Below are positions 17,572 to 26,886 of a stretch of 64,000 bases of DNA, in pieces. The notes under the pieces are model-generated. The model saw only the letters and a program-made list of their open reading frames with translations. It did not search any database and was not told the DNA's origin. The position numbers were made by a program, and so were the translations under genes. This stretch comes from Manis javanica. Taxonomy: Eukaryota; Chordata; Mammalia; Pholidota; Manidae. Each line of letters begins with the position of its first letter. Position 1 is the stretch's first letter. The stretch spans positions 44,390,001 through 44,454,000 of the forward strand of contig NC_133167.1 in NCBI RefSeq assembly GCF_040802235.1, read 5' to 3'.

Positions 17572-18169
17572 AGGGCACTGCCACCTCCTCCCTCAGATGC
17601 TGGTCTCTTTCCTTGTTCTACTTTGCCCCACTGCCTCCTTAATCCTTGCCCCTAAGGCACAAAAATTTAGTTTTCTTTGTTAAATTATGTCATTCTTTTG
17701 CTTAAAAAAAAAATCCAAATCTTTACACACACCTTAAGATAAATCCAAAGATTTTACCCTAGATAAACGGCCCGACTTGATTTAGCTCTTGCCAAGCTCT
17801 CTAGCCTTACCTTGTGCCATTCCCAGCTTGCTCTCCTGCTTCAGCCACATGCCTGCGAGCTTGGTCCTGCCTCGGGTCTCTGTCCCTCTGCCTTGGGTGC
17901 TCCCCTCCACCTCTTCATGCTGCTCTCTTATCCCGCCTTTTCTGCCTTGCTGCCCACCTTCCCACACACACAAACACACTCTGGCAGCCTCCTCTTAATC
18001 CTGTATATATCAGTTTACTTAGAGATAAATCCTCATGCTACTTCAAAGGATGACTTCCTTAGACTTCCCTTTATCCAAAGGTAGTCTCCTCTCTTTTCCT
18101 TAGAGATAACTTTCCTTTATCTAAAGAAGGCTTCCCTTCTCTATTCCCAAATTACCTCTTCATAGGTTG

Positions 18170-18513
18170 TTGGTTTCCTTCCTAGCACTTGTAACAGTAC
18201 CTAATTTTTTCGATTTCTCCCCAAACGGAATATAAGCTCCACTGAGAGCAGAAAACAAGGTTGTCTCATTAATCCTGGTGTCTCCAGTGCCCAGCACTGT
18301 CCCCTATATAAAGGAGACACTCAGTCCACGTCTTTTTCTATGTTGGTTTCCTTTCTAGCACTTGTAACAGTACCTAATTTTTTCGATTTCTCCCCAAACA
18401 GAATATAAGCTCCACTGAGAGCAGAAAACAAGGTTGTCTCATTAATCCTGGTGTCTCCAGTGCCCAGCACCGTCCCCTATATAAAGGAGACACTCAGTCC
18501 ACATCTTTTTCTA
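18170..18513 (+). repeat. Tandem duplication of about 173 bp
   Basis: Unit 1 is 18170-18342 and unit 2 is 18343-18513. They match along their length with about four substitutions (for example cggaat versus cagaat, cactgtcc versus caccgtcc). The duplicated text is the 3' end of the L2-like relic and includes a tatata block. Confidence 0.93.
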
Positions 18514-18902
18514 AATGAGTAGAAAACAACTAACGAAAAGATCACCTTTACTTAAAAATTTGACTCCTGATTATTATGTCTTCTGCAAATTTTACCCTAA
18601 TAAGAAACTAAATAGTGTTCTCTGAGCCAGGGGTTGAGTAGATTAATCCTGTGAAAAGAGATTTGTTAGTCACTATTTTTTTAAAAAATTGATGTACATT
18701 AGTTCTAAAACAAGATGGGTTTTCCAAATGGAAAAATTATAACATTTAGAACTACCATACTTTAGAATCATTTATTCAGAATCATATTTTATCTCATTCA
18801 GCATTTAGGGTATAGAAAGTGCATAGGAAACCACACACACAAAAAAACCCTACAAAAATAAAAACAAAATGTCCCTGGTTCTAGCCAAAATGCCAAAATA
18901 CA

Positions 18903-18985
18903 TTTTAACAGCTTTATTGAGATACAATTGACATACAATAAACTATACATATTTTAAATGTGCAATTTGACCAGCATCAATTTTT
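18903..18985 (-). repeat. Old L1 3'-end fragment, antisense
   Basis: 'acagctttattgagatacaa' followed by 'catacaataaactatacat' and 'aaatgtgcaatttgacc' matches the 3' UTR end of mammalian L1M elements in reverse complement. Confidence 0.65.
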
Positions 18986-19211
18986 AAGTAATCCTGAAGT
19001 TGCCTTATAATACATTAGGATGAGTAAACTGTATTGAATAACATATGTATATAAGACAGCACCAAATGAAGAAGATAAATTATACCCTCAGAGAGCTGCT
19101 TTAAAAAAATAATTGTGGGAAATGTCAAGAGAATGAAAGTTCTTCCCAAATCATAAGATGCTATGTATGCTTTGTGCCATTTAAAACCTTGTCTTCCCTT
19201 TTATATTTTAG

Positions 19212-19342
19212 CAGGATGTCTCTTCTGGTAGGGGCACCCAAGGCAAACACCACCCAGCCTGGGATTGTGGAAGGAGGGCAAGTCCTCAGATGTGACTGGT
19301 CTGCTCACCGTGGGTGCCAGCCCATAGAATTTGATGCAACAG
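19212..19342 (+). CDS. ITGAV: ITGAV coding exon 2
   Basis: Encodes residues 62 (split) to 106 (split) in the first beta-propeller blades: [17 protein letters not shown], then a segment with Cys89 and Cys97. In alpha-V numbering these two cysteines form a disulphide. Asn74 in NTT is a known type of N-glycosylation site. The acceptor follows a pyrimidine-rich tract ending ttttag at 19211. The next three bases are CAG, so TAGCAG is a tandem (NAGNAG) acceptor. I chose the upstream AG because it restores the conserved Ser-Ser-Arg-Met wording; the downstream AG would delete Arg63 only. Residue 65 is Ser, where I recall Phe in human. Donor gtaaat at 19343; the exon ends in phase 1. Confidence 0.96.
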
Positions 19343-19800
19343 GTAAATGGCAATGCAGTGTGGTCCCTTTTCTTTATATCATTTGTTTGTTTCTTTTACA
19401 TTTTAATATTTGAAAGCACTTGCTTTATCTAAATATAACAATTTAATGAAATAAGGCTTATAAGCACTTCAGATCCCCAAAGTTATATGAAGACACGTGA
19501 TATATAATTTTTTTCCTACAATTTTGTGACGTATAAAAGCCTTAAAAGTACATCGTGTTTTCCCTGCTTTGGATGTCTTTAGCTTTAAACTGAATAGTGT
19601 CAGTCTGCAGAACTCTGGGGAAAATCTATTCAAATCTTTTGCATTTCTTCTGAGAAGAGGGAGCATGGCTTTTTGTCCTTTTCATGTTGACTTACTGACA
19701 GCTGTAGATCAACTCCCTAATCACAAAATAATGTAAGCCTTGAGTTGTGCTGCCAAAACCAGGTGAGGATCTTTTATATTCAAGAAGATTTGGTTGACTT

Positions 19801-19813
19801 AAAAAATAAAATA
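19801..19813 (+). repeat. Candidate left target duplication of the L1/composite insertion
   Basis: aaaaaataaaata sits immediately before the L1 5' end. The same 13 bases occur at 28536-28548, after the last poly(A) of the segments that follow the L1, and not directly after the L1's own tail. Low complexity makes this suggestive only. Confidence 0.5.
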
Positions 19814-19823
19814 GGTAGGGAGC

Positions 19824-19834
19824 CAAGATGGCGG
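19824..19834 (+). promoter_or_regulatory. YY1-type site at L1 5' end
   Basis: caagatggcgg lies about 10-20 bases from the L1 start. That is the same place as the YY1 site that fixes the transcription start of human L1. Assignment is by motif and position. Confidence 0.75.
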
Positions 19835-20083
19835 CGTGAGTAGAGCAGTGGAAATCTCCTCCCAAAAACACATAGAGCTATGAAAATATAACAAAGAAAA
19901 ATCTTCCTAAAATAGAGACCACAGGACACAGGACAACATCCAGACCACATCCACACCTGCAAGAACCCAGAGCCTTGCGAAGGGGGTAAGATACAAGCCC
20001 CAGCCCGGCGGGACCCGAGCGCCCCTCCCCCCGGCTCCCGGCGGGTGGAGAGAAACCGGAGCAGTTTTTTTTTTTTGGCGAGC

Positions 20084-21036
20084 GCTTTTTGGAAGCCTTA
20101 GAGGGACGGGCCCCCGTTGCTGGGGAGGCAGGGTGGCGGGACCGGTGAGGAGGTGCCTGGGAACAGCGCCGGAGGACAAAGAATATCCCGCGTTTCTCCC
20201 TGCGAGACCTGGGGGCGGGTGCCTGAGACCGGTGCCTGAGGATGGAGGAGGTCGCGCGTTTTTCCCCTTTTTTTTTTTTTCTCTTTTTGGCAAGCGCTTT
20301 TTGGAAGCCTTGAAGGGACGGGGACCCCAGTGCTAGGGAGGCACGGTGGCGGGACTGGTGAGCGGGTGGCTGGGACCGGCGCCTGAGGACAAAGAATATC
20401 CCCCGTTTTTCCCTGCGGGACCGGTGGGCGGGTGCCTGAGACCGGCACTTGAGGACAGAGGAAATCGCGCGTTTTCCCCTTTTTTTTTTCTCTTTTCTGC
20501 GAGTGCTTTTTGGAAGCCTAAAAGGGACAGGGACCCTGGTGCTAGGGAGGCAGGGCGGCGGGACTGGTGAGCGGGTGCCTGGGACCGGCACCTGAGGACA
20601 AAGAATATCCCGCATTTTTCCCTGTGGGACCGGTGGGTGGGTGCCTGAGACCAGCACCTGAGGACGGAAGAAATCGCGCGTTTTTCCCCTTTTTTTTCTC
20701 TCTTTTTGCCAAGTGCTTTTTGGAAGCCTTGAAGGGACAGGGACCCCGGTGCTAGGGAGGCAGGGCGGCAGGACTGGTGAGCGGGTGCGTGGGACCAGTG
20801 CCTGAGGACAAAGAATATTGAGCGTTCCTTCCCTGCGGGACCGGTGGGTGGGTGCTTTTTGGAAGCCTTGAAAGGACAGGGACCCTGGTGCTAGGGAGAC
20901 AGGGCAGCAGGACCAGTGCGCGGGTGCCTGGGACCGGCACCTGAGGAAAAAAAAAAAAAAATCGCGTGTTTTTTCTTTTTTTTTTCCTTTCTGTTCCCTC
21001 TCTCATTGTTGCTGTTGTTGTTTTGGTTTGGAGAGT
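20084..21036 (+). repeat. Tandem ~210-bp L1 5' UTR monomers (five units plus partial)
   Basis: Unit starts are at 20084, 20296, 20505, 20715 and 20854, with a sixth, diverged start at 21037. Internal half-repeats make each unit a dimer. Unit 4 (20715-20853) is shorter by about 71 bp, roughly one half-repeat, as expected from unequal exchange or slippage. Unit 5 has the second half replaced by an A/T-rich stretch. Confidence 0.9.
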
Positions 21037-21413
21037 GCTTTTTGGAAATCTTAAAGGGGCAGGACAGGTCACTTAGACCAGAAGCAGGGAATCTGGGGAT
21101 CTCTGGGCACTCTAACCCCCTGGGCAGCAGGGAGCACAGAGGCCCCTTACGGAGATAAATAGTCTCCTGGCTGCTCCCCCTCTAACGGGGCTCCACCATT
21201 TTGGAGGAACAGCCCCAGCCAGGCCAAGCCCACAACAACAGTGGAGATAAACCCCAAAGCAACTGGGCAGGAAGCAGAAGCCCTGTCTGCGCACAGCTGC
21301 CCAGCACAAGCCACTAGAGGTCGCTATTCTCCCAGGAAAAGGCTACAAACCAACAAGAAGGGAAGCTCTTCCAGCGGTCACTTGTACCAGCTCTGCAGAC
21401 TATCTCTATCACC

Positions 21414-22337
21414 ATGAAAAGGCAAAACTACAGGCAGACAAAGATCACAGAGACAACACCTGAGAAGGAGACAGACCTAACTAGTCCTCCTGAAAAAGAA
21501 TTCAAAATAAAAATCATGAACATGCTGACAGAGATGCAGAAAAAAATGCAAGAGCAATGGGATGAGATGCAGAGAAAAATGCAAGAGCAGTGGGATGAGA
21601 TGCAGAGAAAAATGCAAGAGCAGTGGGATGAAGTCCGGAAGGAGATCACAGATGTCAGGAAAGAGATCACAGAAGTGAAACAATCCCTGGAAGGATTTAT
21701 AAGCAGAATGGATAAGATGCAAGAGGCCATTGAAGGAATAGAAGCCAGAGAACAGGAACGTATAGAAGCTGACATAGAGAGAGATAAAAGGATCTCCAGG
21801 AATGAAACAACACTAAGAGAAATATGTGACCAATACAAAAGGAAAAACATTCGTATTATAGGGATACCAGAAGAGGAAGAAAGAGGAAAAGGGATAGAAA
21901 GGGTCTTTGAAGAAATAATTGCTGAAAACTTCCCCAAACTGGGGGAGGAAATAATCGAACAGACCATGGAATTATACAGAACCCCCAACAGAAAGGATCC
22001 AAGGAGGACAACACCAAGACACATAATAATTAAAATGGCAAGGATCAAGGACAAGGAAAGAGTTTTAAAGGCAGCTAGAGAGAAAAAGGTCACCTATAAA
22101 GGAAAACCAATCAGGCTAACATCAGACTTCTCAACAGAAACCCTACAGGCCAGAAGAGAATGGCATGATATACTTAATGCAATGAAACAGAAGGGCCTTG
22201 AACCAAGGATACTGTATCCAGCACGACTATCATTTAAATATGATGGTGGGATCAAACAATTCCCAGACAAGCAAAAGCTGAGGGAATTTGCTTCCCACAA
22301 ACCACCTCTACAGGGCATCCTACAGGGACTGCTCTAG
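21414..22337 (+). CDS. L1 ORF1 protein (RNA-binding chaperone), intact
   Basis: 307 residues. L1 ORF1p trimerises through a coiled coil, binds L1 RNA in the cytoplasm and is needed for retrotransposition. Residues 1-35 are a short disordered N-terminus. Residues 40-72 are three near-identical 11-residue repeats (EMQ.KMQEQWD), followed by heptads (VRKEITD, VRKEITE) to about residue 100. An RRM-like domain starts near residue 140 at 'RKNIRIIGIPE'. The C-terminal domain holds 'ITYKGKP'-type and 'TLQARREWHDI' wording. The start ATG is in a good context (accATGa). It is shorter than human ORF1p (338 residues), mainly in the N-terminal half. No stop or frameshift interrupts it. Confidence 0.95.
   Translation: MKRQNYRQTKITETTPEKETDLTSPPEKEFKIKIMNMLTEMQKKMQEQWDEMQRKMQEQWDEMQRKMQEQWDEVRKEITDVRKEITEVKQSLEGFISRMDKMQEAIEGIEAREQERIEADIERDKRISRNETTLREICDQYKRKNIRIIGIPEEEERGKGIERVFEEIIAENFPKLGEEIIEQTMELYRTPNRKDPRRTTPRHIIIKMARIKDKERVLKAAREKKVTYKGKPIRLTSDFSTETLQARREWHDILNAMKQKGLEPRILYPARLSFKYDGGIKQFPDKQKLREFASHKPPLQGILQGLL
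21531..21629 (+). repeat. 33-bp tandem repeat in ORF1 (three copies)
   Basis: Three in-frame 33-bp units encode ORF1p residues 40-72. Phase is fixed by 'gatgag/gatgaa' at 21561, 21594 and 21627. Only a few bases differ between units, so the amplification is recent on the L1 family's time scale. Confidence 0.95.
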
Positions 22338-22532
22338 ATGGGAGCACCCCTAAAAAGAGCACAGAACAAAACACACAACATATGAAGAAGGGAGGAGGAG
22401 GAATAAGAAGGGAGAGAAGAAAAGACTCTCCAGACAGTGTATATAACAGCTCAATAAGCGAGCTAAGTTAGGCAGTAAGATACTAAAGAAGCTAACCTTG
22501 AACCTTTGGTAACCACGAATCTAAAGCCTGCA
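22338..22532 (+). other. L1 inter-ORF spacer
   Basis: 195 bp, A/G-rich, between the ORF1 stop and the ORF2 ATG. The frame of ORF2 is already open from about 22506, but the codon there is TTG and no ATG precedes 22533. ORF2 is presumably translated by termination-reinitiation, as in other L1s. Confidence 0.8.
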
Positions 22533-25500
22533 ATGGCAATAAGTACATATCTTTCAATAGTCACCCTAAATGTAAATGGACTTAATGCACCAATCAAAAG
22601 ACATAGAGTAATAGAATGGATAAAAAAGCAAGACCCATCTATATGCTGCTTACAAGAAACTCACCTTAAACCCAAAGATAAGCATAGACTAAAAGTCAAG
22701 GGATGGAAAAACATATTTCAGGCAAACAACAGTGAGAAGAAAGCAGGGGTTGCAGTACTAATATCAGACAAAATAGACTTCAAAACAAAGAAAGTAACAA
22801 GAGATAAAGAAGGCCACTACATAATGATAAAGGGCTTAGTCCAACAAGAGGATATAACCATTCTAAATATATATGCACCCAATACAGGAGCACCAGCATA
22901 TGTGAAGCAAATACTAACAGAACTAAAGAGGGAAATAGACTGCAATGCATTCATTGTAGGAGACTTCAACACACCACTCACCCCAAAGGATAGATCCACC
23001 GGGCAGAAAATAAGTAAAGACACACAGGCACTGAACAACACACTAGAACAGATGGACCTAATAGACATCTATAGAACTTTACATCCAAAAGCAACAGGAT
23101 ATACATTCTTCTCAAGTGCACATGGAACATTCTCTAGAATAGACCACATACTAGCTCACAAAAAGAGCCTCAGTAAATTCCACAATATTGAAATTCTACC
23201 AACCAATTTTTCAGACCACAAAGGTATGAAAGTAGAAATAAATTCTACAAAGAAAACAAAAAGGCTCACAAACACATGGAGGCTTAACAACATGCTACTA
23301 AATAATCAATGGATCAATGAACAAATCAAAATAGAGATCAAGGAATATATAGAAACAAATGACAACAACAACACTAAGCCCCAACTTCTGTGGGATGCAG
23401 CGAAAGCAGTCTTAAGAGGAAAGTATATAGCAATCCAGGCACACTTGAAGAAGGAAGAACAATCCCAAATGAATAGTCTAACATCACAATTATTAAAACT
23501 GGAAAAAGAAGAACAAATGAGGCCTAAAGTCAGCAGAAGGAGGGACATAATAAAGATCAGAGAAGAAATAAACAAAATTGAGAAGAATAAAACAATAGCA
23601 AAAATCAACGAAACCAAGAGCTGGTTCTTTGAGAAAATAAACAAAATAGATAAGCCTCTAGCCCAACTTATTAAGAGAAAAAGAGAGTCAACACAAATCA
23701 ACATAATCAGAAATGAGAATGGAAAAATCACGACAGACTCCACAGAAATACAAAGAATTATTAAAGACTACTATGAAAACCTATATGCCAACAAGCTGGA
23801 AAACCTAGAAGAAATGGACAACTTCCTAGAAAAATACAACCTCCCAAGACTGACCAAGGAAGAAACACAAAAGTTAAACAAACCAATTACAAGCAAAGAA
23901 ATTGAAACAGTAATCAAAAAACTACCCAAGAACAAAACCCCGGGGCCGGACGGATTTACCTCGGAATTTTATCAGACACACAGAGAAGACATAATACCCA
24001 TTCTCCTTAAAGTGTTCCACAAAATAGAAGAAGAGGGAATACTCCCAAACTCATTCTATGAAGCCAACATCACCCTAATACCAAAACCAGGCAAAGACCC
24101 CACCAAAAAAGAAAATTACAGACCAATATCCCTGATGAACGTAGATGCAAAAATACTCAATAAAATATTAGCAAACAGAATTCAACAGTATATCAAAAGG
24201 ATCATACACCATGACCAAGTGGGGTTCATCCCAGGGATGCAAGGATGGTACAACATTCGAAAATCCATCAACATCATCCACCACATCAACAAAAAGAAAG
24301 ACAAAAACCACATGATCATCTCCATAGATGCTGAAAAAGCATTTGACAAAATTCAACATCCATTCATGATAAAAACTCTCAGCAAAATGGGAATAGAGGG
24401 CAAGTACCTCAACATAATAAAGGCCATATATGATAAACCCACAGCCAGCATTATACTGAACAGCGAGAAGCTGAAAGCATTTCCACTGAGATCGGGAACC
24501 AGACAGGGATGCCCACTCTCCCCACTGTTATTTAACATAGTACTGGAGGTCCTAGCCACGGCAATCAGAGAAAACAAAGAAATACAAGGAATCCAGATTG
24601 GTAAAGAAGAAGTTAAACTGTCACTATTTGCAGATGATATGATACTGTACATAAAAAACCCTAAAGACTCCACTCCAAAACTACTAGAACTGATATCGGA
24701 ATACAGCAAAGTTGCAGGATACAAAATCAACACACAGAAATCTGTAGCTTTCCTATACACTAACAACGAATCAATAGAAAGAGAAATCAGGAAAACAATT
24801 CCATTCACCATTGCATCAAAAAGAATAAAATACCTAGGAATAAACCTAACCAAGGAAGTGAAAGACTTATACTCTGAAAACTACAAGTCACTCTTAAGAG
24901 AAATTAAAGGGGACACTAATAAATGGAAACTCATCCCATGCTCATGGCTAGGAAGAATTAATATCGTCAAAATGGCCATCCTGCCGAAAGCAATATACAA
25001 ATTTGATGCAATCCCTCTCAAATTACCAGCAACATTCTTCAATGAATTGGAACAAATAATTCAAAAATTCATATGGAAACACCAAAGACCCCGAATAGCC
25101 AAAGCAATCCTGAAAAAGAAGAATAAAGTAGGGGGGATCTCACTCCACAACTTCAAGCTCTACTACAAAGCCATAGTAATCAAGACAATTTGGTACTGGC
25201 ACAAGAACAGAGCCACAGACCAGTGGAACAGATTAGAGACCCCAGAAATTAACCCAAACATATATGGTCAATTAATATTTGATAAAGGAGCCATGGACAT
25301 ACAATGGCAAAATGACAGTCTCTTCAACAGATGGTGCTGGCAAAACTGGACAGCTACATGTAGGAGAATGAAACTGGACCATTGTCTAACCCCATATACA
25401 AAGGTAAACTCAAAATGGATCAAAGACCTGAATGTAAGTCACGAAACCATTAAACTCTTGGAAAAAAACATAGGCAAAAACCTCTTAGACATAAACATGA

Positions 25501-26348
25501 GTGATCTCTTCTTGAACATATCTCCCCGGGCAAGGAAAACAACAGCAAAAATGAGCAAGTGGGACTACATTAAGCTGAAAAGCTTCTGTACAGCAAAAGA
25601 CACCATCAATAGAACAAAAAGGAACCCTACAGTATGGGAGAATATATTTGAAAATGACAGATCTGATAAAGGCTTGACGTCCAGAATATATAAAGAGCTC
25701 ACACGCCTCAACAAACAAAAAACAAATAACCCAATTAAAAAATGGGCAGAGGAACTGAACAGACAGTTCTCCAAAAAAGAAATACAGATGGCCAAGAGAC
25801 ACATGAAAAGATGCTCCACATCGCTAATTATCAGAGAAATGCAAATTAAAACTACAATGAGGTATCACCTCACACCAGTAAGGATAGCTGCCATCCAAAA
25901 GACAAACAACAACAAATGTTGGCGAGGCTGTGGAGAAAGGGGAACCCTCCTACACTGCTGGTGGGAATGTAAATTAGTTCAACCATTGTGGAAAGCAGTA
26001 TGGAGGTGCATCAAAATGCTCAAAACAGACCTACCATTTGACCCAGGAATTCCACTCCTAGGAATTTACCCTAAGAACGCAGCAATCAAGTTTGAGAAAG
26101 ACAGATGCACTCCTATGTTTATCGCAGCACTATTTACAATAGCCAAGAATTGGAAGCAACCTAAATGTCCATCTGTAGATGAATGGATAAAGAAGATGTG
26201 GTACATATACACAATGGAATACTACTCAGCCATAAGAAGTGGAAAAATCCAACCATTTGCAGCAACATGGATGGAGCTGGAGAGTATTATGCTCAGTGAA
26301 ATAAGCCAAGCGGAGAAAGAGAAATACCAAATGATTTCACTCATCTGA
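22533..26348 (+). CDS. L1 ORF2 protein (endonuclease and reverse transcriptase), intact
   Basis: 1271 residues, starting [10 protein letters not shown] at the first ATG; human ORF2p has 1275. It nicks target DNA and reverse transcribes L1 RNA at the nick. Domains in order: an APE-type endonuclease (residues 1-235) with [18 protein letters not shown] and a SDH near its end; the Z region; and a reverse transcriptase with 'PGPDGF', 'NYRPISL', 'AEKAFDKI' and the catalytic FADD motif (24629-24640). Near the C-terminus is a C-x3-C-x7-H-x4-C cysteine motif at about 25918-25971. All key residues that I can check by eye are present and there is no internal stop. Confidence 0.96.
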   Translation: MAISTYLSIVTLNVNGLNAPIKRHRVIEWIKKQDPSICCLQETHLKPKDKHRLKVKGWKNIFQANNSEKKAGVAVLISDKIDFKTKKVTRDKEGHYIMIKGLVQQEDITILNIYAPNTGAPAYVKQILTELKREIDCNAFIVGDFNTPLTPKDRSTGQKISKDTQALNNTLEQMDLIDIYRTLHPKATGYTFFSSAHGTFSRIDHILAHKKSLSKFHNIEILPTNFSDHKGMKVEINSTKKTKRLTNTWRLNNMLLNNQWINEQIKIEIKEYIETNDNNNTKPQLLWDAAKAVLRGKYIAIQAHLKKEEQSQMNSLTSQLLKLEKEEQMRPKVSRRRDIIKIREEINKIEKNKTIAKINETKSWFFEKINKIDKPLAQLIKRKRESTQINIIRNENGKITTDSTEIQRIIKDYYENLYANKLENLEEMDNFLEKYNLPRLTKEETQKLNKPITSKEIETVIKKLPKNKTPGPDGFTSEFYQTHREDIIPILLKVFHKIEEEGILPNSFYEANITLIPKPGKDPTKKENYRPISLMNVDAKILNKILANRIQQYIKRIIHHDQVGFIPGMQGWYNIRKSINIIHHINKKKDKNHMIISIDAEKAFDKIQHPFMIKTLSKMGIEGKYLNIIKAIYDKPTASIILNSEKLKAFPLRSGTRQGCPLSPLLFNIVLEVLATAIRENKEIQGIQIGKEEVKLSLFADDMILYIKNPKDSTPKLLELISEYSKVAGYKINTQKSVAFLYTNNESIEREIRKTIPFTIASKRIKYLGINLTKEVKDLYSENYKSLLREIKGDTNKWKLIPCSWLGRINIVKMAILPKAIYKFDAIPLKLPATFFNELEQIIQKFIWKHQRPRIAKAILKKKNKVGGISLHNFKLYYKAIVIKTIWYWHKNRATDQWNRLETPEINPNIYGQLIFDKGAMDIQWQNDSLFNRWCWQNWTATCRRMKLDHCLTPYTKVNSKWIKDLNVSHETIKLLEKNIGKNLLDINMSDLFLNISPRARKTTAKMSKWDYIKLKSFCTAKDTINRTKRNPTVWENIFENDRSDKGLTSRIYKELTRLNKQKTNNPIKKWAEELNRQFSKKEIQMAKRHMKRCSTSLIIREMQIKTTMRYHLTPVRIAAIQKTNNNKCWRGCGERGTLLHCWWECKLVQPLWKAVWRCIKMLKTDLPFDPGIPLLGIYPKNAAIKFEKDRCTPMFIAALFTIAKNWKQPKCPSVDEWIKKMWYIYTMEYYSAIRSGKIQPFAATWMELESIMLSEISQAEKEKYQMISLI

Positions 26349-26719
26349 GGAGTATAGGAACAAAGGAAAAACTGAAGGAACAAAACAGCAGCAGAATTAC
26401 AGAACCCAAAAATGGACTAACAGGTACCAAAGGGAAAGGAACTGGGGAGGATGGGTGGGCAGGGAGGGATAAGGGGGGGGAAGAAGAAGGGGGGTATTAA
26501 GATTAGCATGCATGGGGGGGAGGGAGAAAGGGTAGGGTGGGCTGCACAACACAGAGAGGACAAGTAGTGACTCTACAACATTTTGCTAAGCTGATGGACA
26601 GTAACCGTAATGTGGTTGTTAGGGGGGACCTGATATAGGGGAGAGCATAGTAAACATAGTATTCTTCAGGTAAGTGTAGATTAAAAATTTAAAAAAAAAA
26701 AAAAGAAAGAAAGAAAGAA
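26349..26719 (+). other. L1 3' UTR with G-rich tract and tail
   Basis: A polypurine, G-run-rich segment at about 26440-26545 has several runs of three or more G, a conserved feature of mammalian L1 3' UTRs with G-quadruplex potential. AGTAAA at 26649-26654 is the nearest polyadenylation-like signal before the A tract (26692-26705) and the (GAAA)n run to 26719. Confidence 0.85.
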
Positions 26720-26886
26720 AAGGGGGATTACTCCTTAACAGGATAAAACTATTGGTAAATCAAAGATCAACGCATGCTTTAAATATCCTTAATGTTGATC
26801 ACTTAAAGGGTGTCAGATGATCAGCTATGGAGGTACTCTTTTCTGATAATATTCCTTTCTCTTAATTAAAAAAAAAAAAAAAAAAA
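26720..26886 (+). repeat. Segment between L1 tail and ERV-derived copy 2, ending in A19
   Basis: About 148 bp of sequence not found elsewhere in the window (from 'gggggattactcc'), followed by 19 A (26868-26886). It sits between two poly(A) tracts. It may be a transduced flank, part of the ERV-derived copy, or a separate retroposed piece. I cannot assign its origin from sequence alone. Confidence 0.6.

Larger units (their letters stand above)
17280..18513 (+). repeat. L2-like relic
   Basis: C/T-rich text with the L2 3' vocabulary ('aagctccactgagagcag', 'tgtctccagtgcccagcac', 'gacactcagtcc') matches the order of the L2 consensus 3' region in sense. The terminal part is duplicated in tandem, and a hairpin is inserted near 17512. 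Confidence 0.55.
19814..21413 (+). promoter_or_regulatory. L1 5' UTR / internal promoter with tandem monomers
   Basis: GC-rich, CpG-rich 1.6 kb. It opens with a YY1-type site at about 19824-19834. From 20084, units beginning 'gctttttggaag' recur at 20084, 20296, 20505, 20715, 20854 and 21037. The spacings are 212, 209, 210, 139 and 183 bp. Each full unit holds two related halves of about 70 bp ('gggac.ggtg..cgggtgcctg.gacc...' ) followed by a C-then-T tract. The 139-bp unit lacks about one half. This resembles in design, not in sequence, the monomer arrays of mouse L1 promoters. From 21040 to 21413 the sequence is single-copy. Confidence 0.85.
19814..26719 (+). mobile_element. Full-length, structurally intact LINE-1
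   Basis: About 6.9 kb in the same orientation as ITGAV, starting 472 bp after exon 2. In order it has: 5' UTR (about 19814-21413) with a YY1-type start and tandem units; ORF1 (21414-22337); a 195-bp spacer; ORF2 (22533-26348); a 3' UTR (26349-26691) with a G-rich polypurine tract; and a poly(A)/(GAAA)n tail. Both frames are uninterrupted and carry the expected domains, so by sequence it could be retrotransposition-competent. Its own polyadenylation signal is the variant AGTAAA (26649-26654), while an older L1 in this window has AATAAA. That may favour read-through. No ordinary target duplication is found right at its tail (see the composite finding). Confidence 0.96.

Noticed and set aside
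19878..20657. 259-codon antisense open frame in the L1 5' UTR, possible analogue of primate ORF0
   Set aside because: It is rich in Pro, Arg and Ser from GC-rich monomers, and the same DNA unit is read in different frames in successive units, so nothing is conserved as protein. Kept as a chance open frame.
22506..22532. Upstream extension of L1 ORF2
   Set aside because: The codon at 22506 is TTG. The first ATG, at 22533, gives an N-terminus of the same length as human ORF2p before the LNVNGLN motif.
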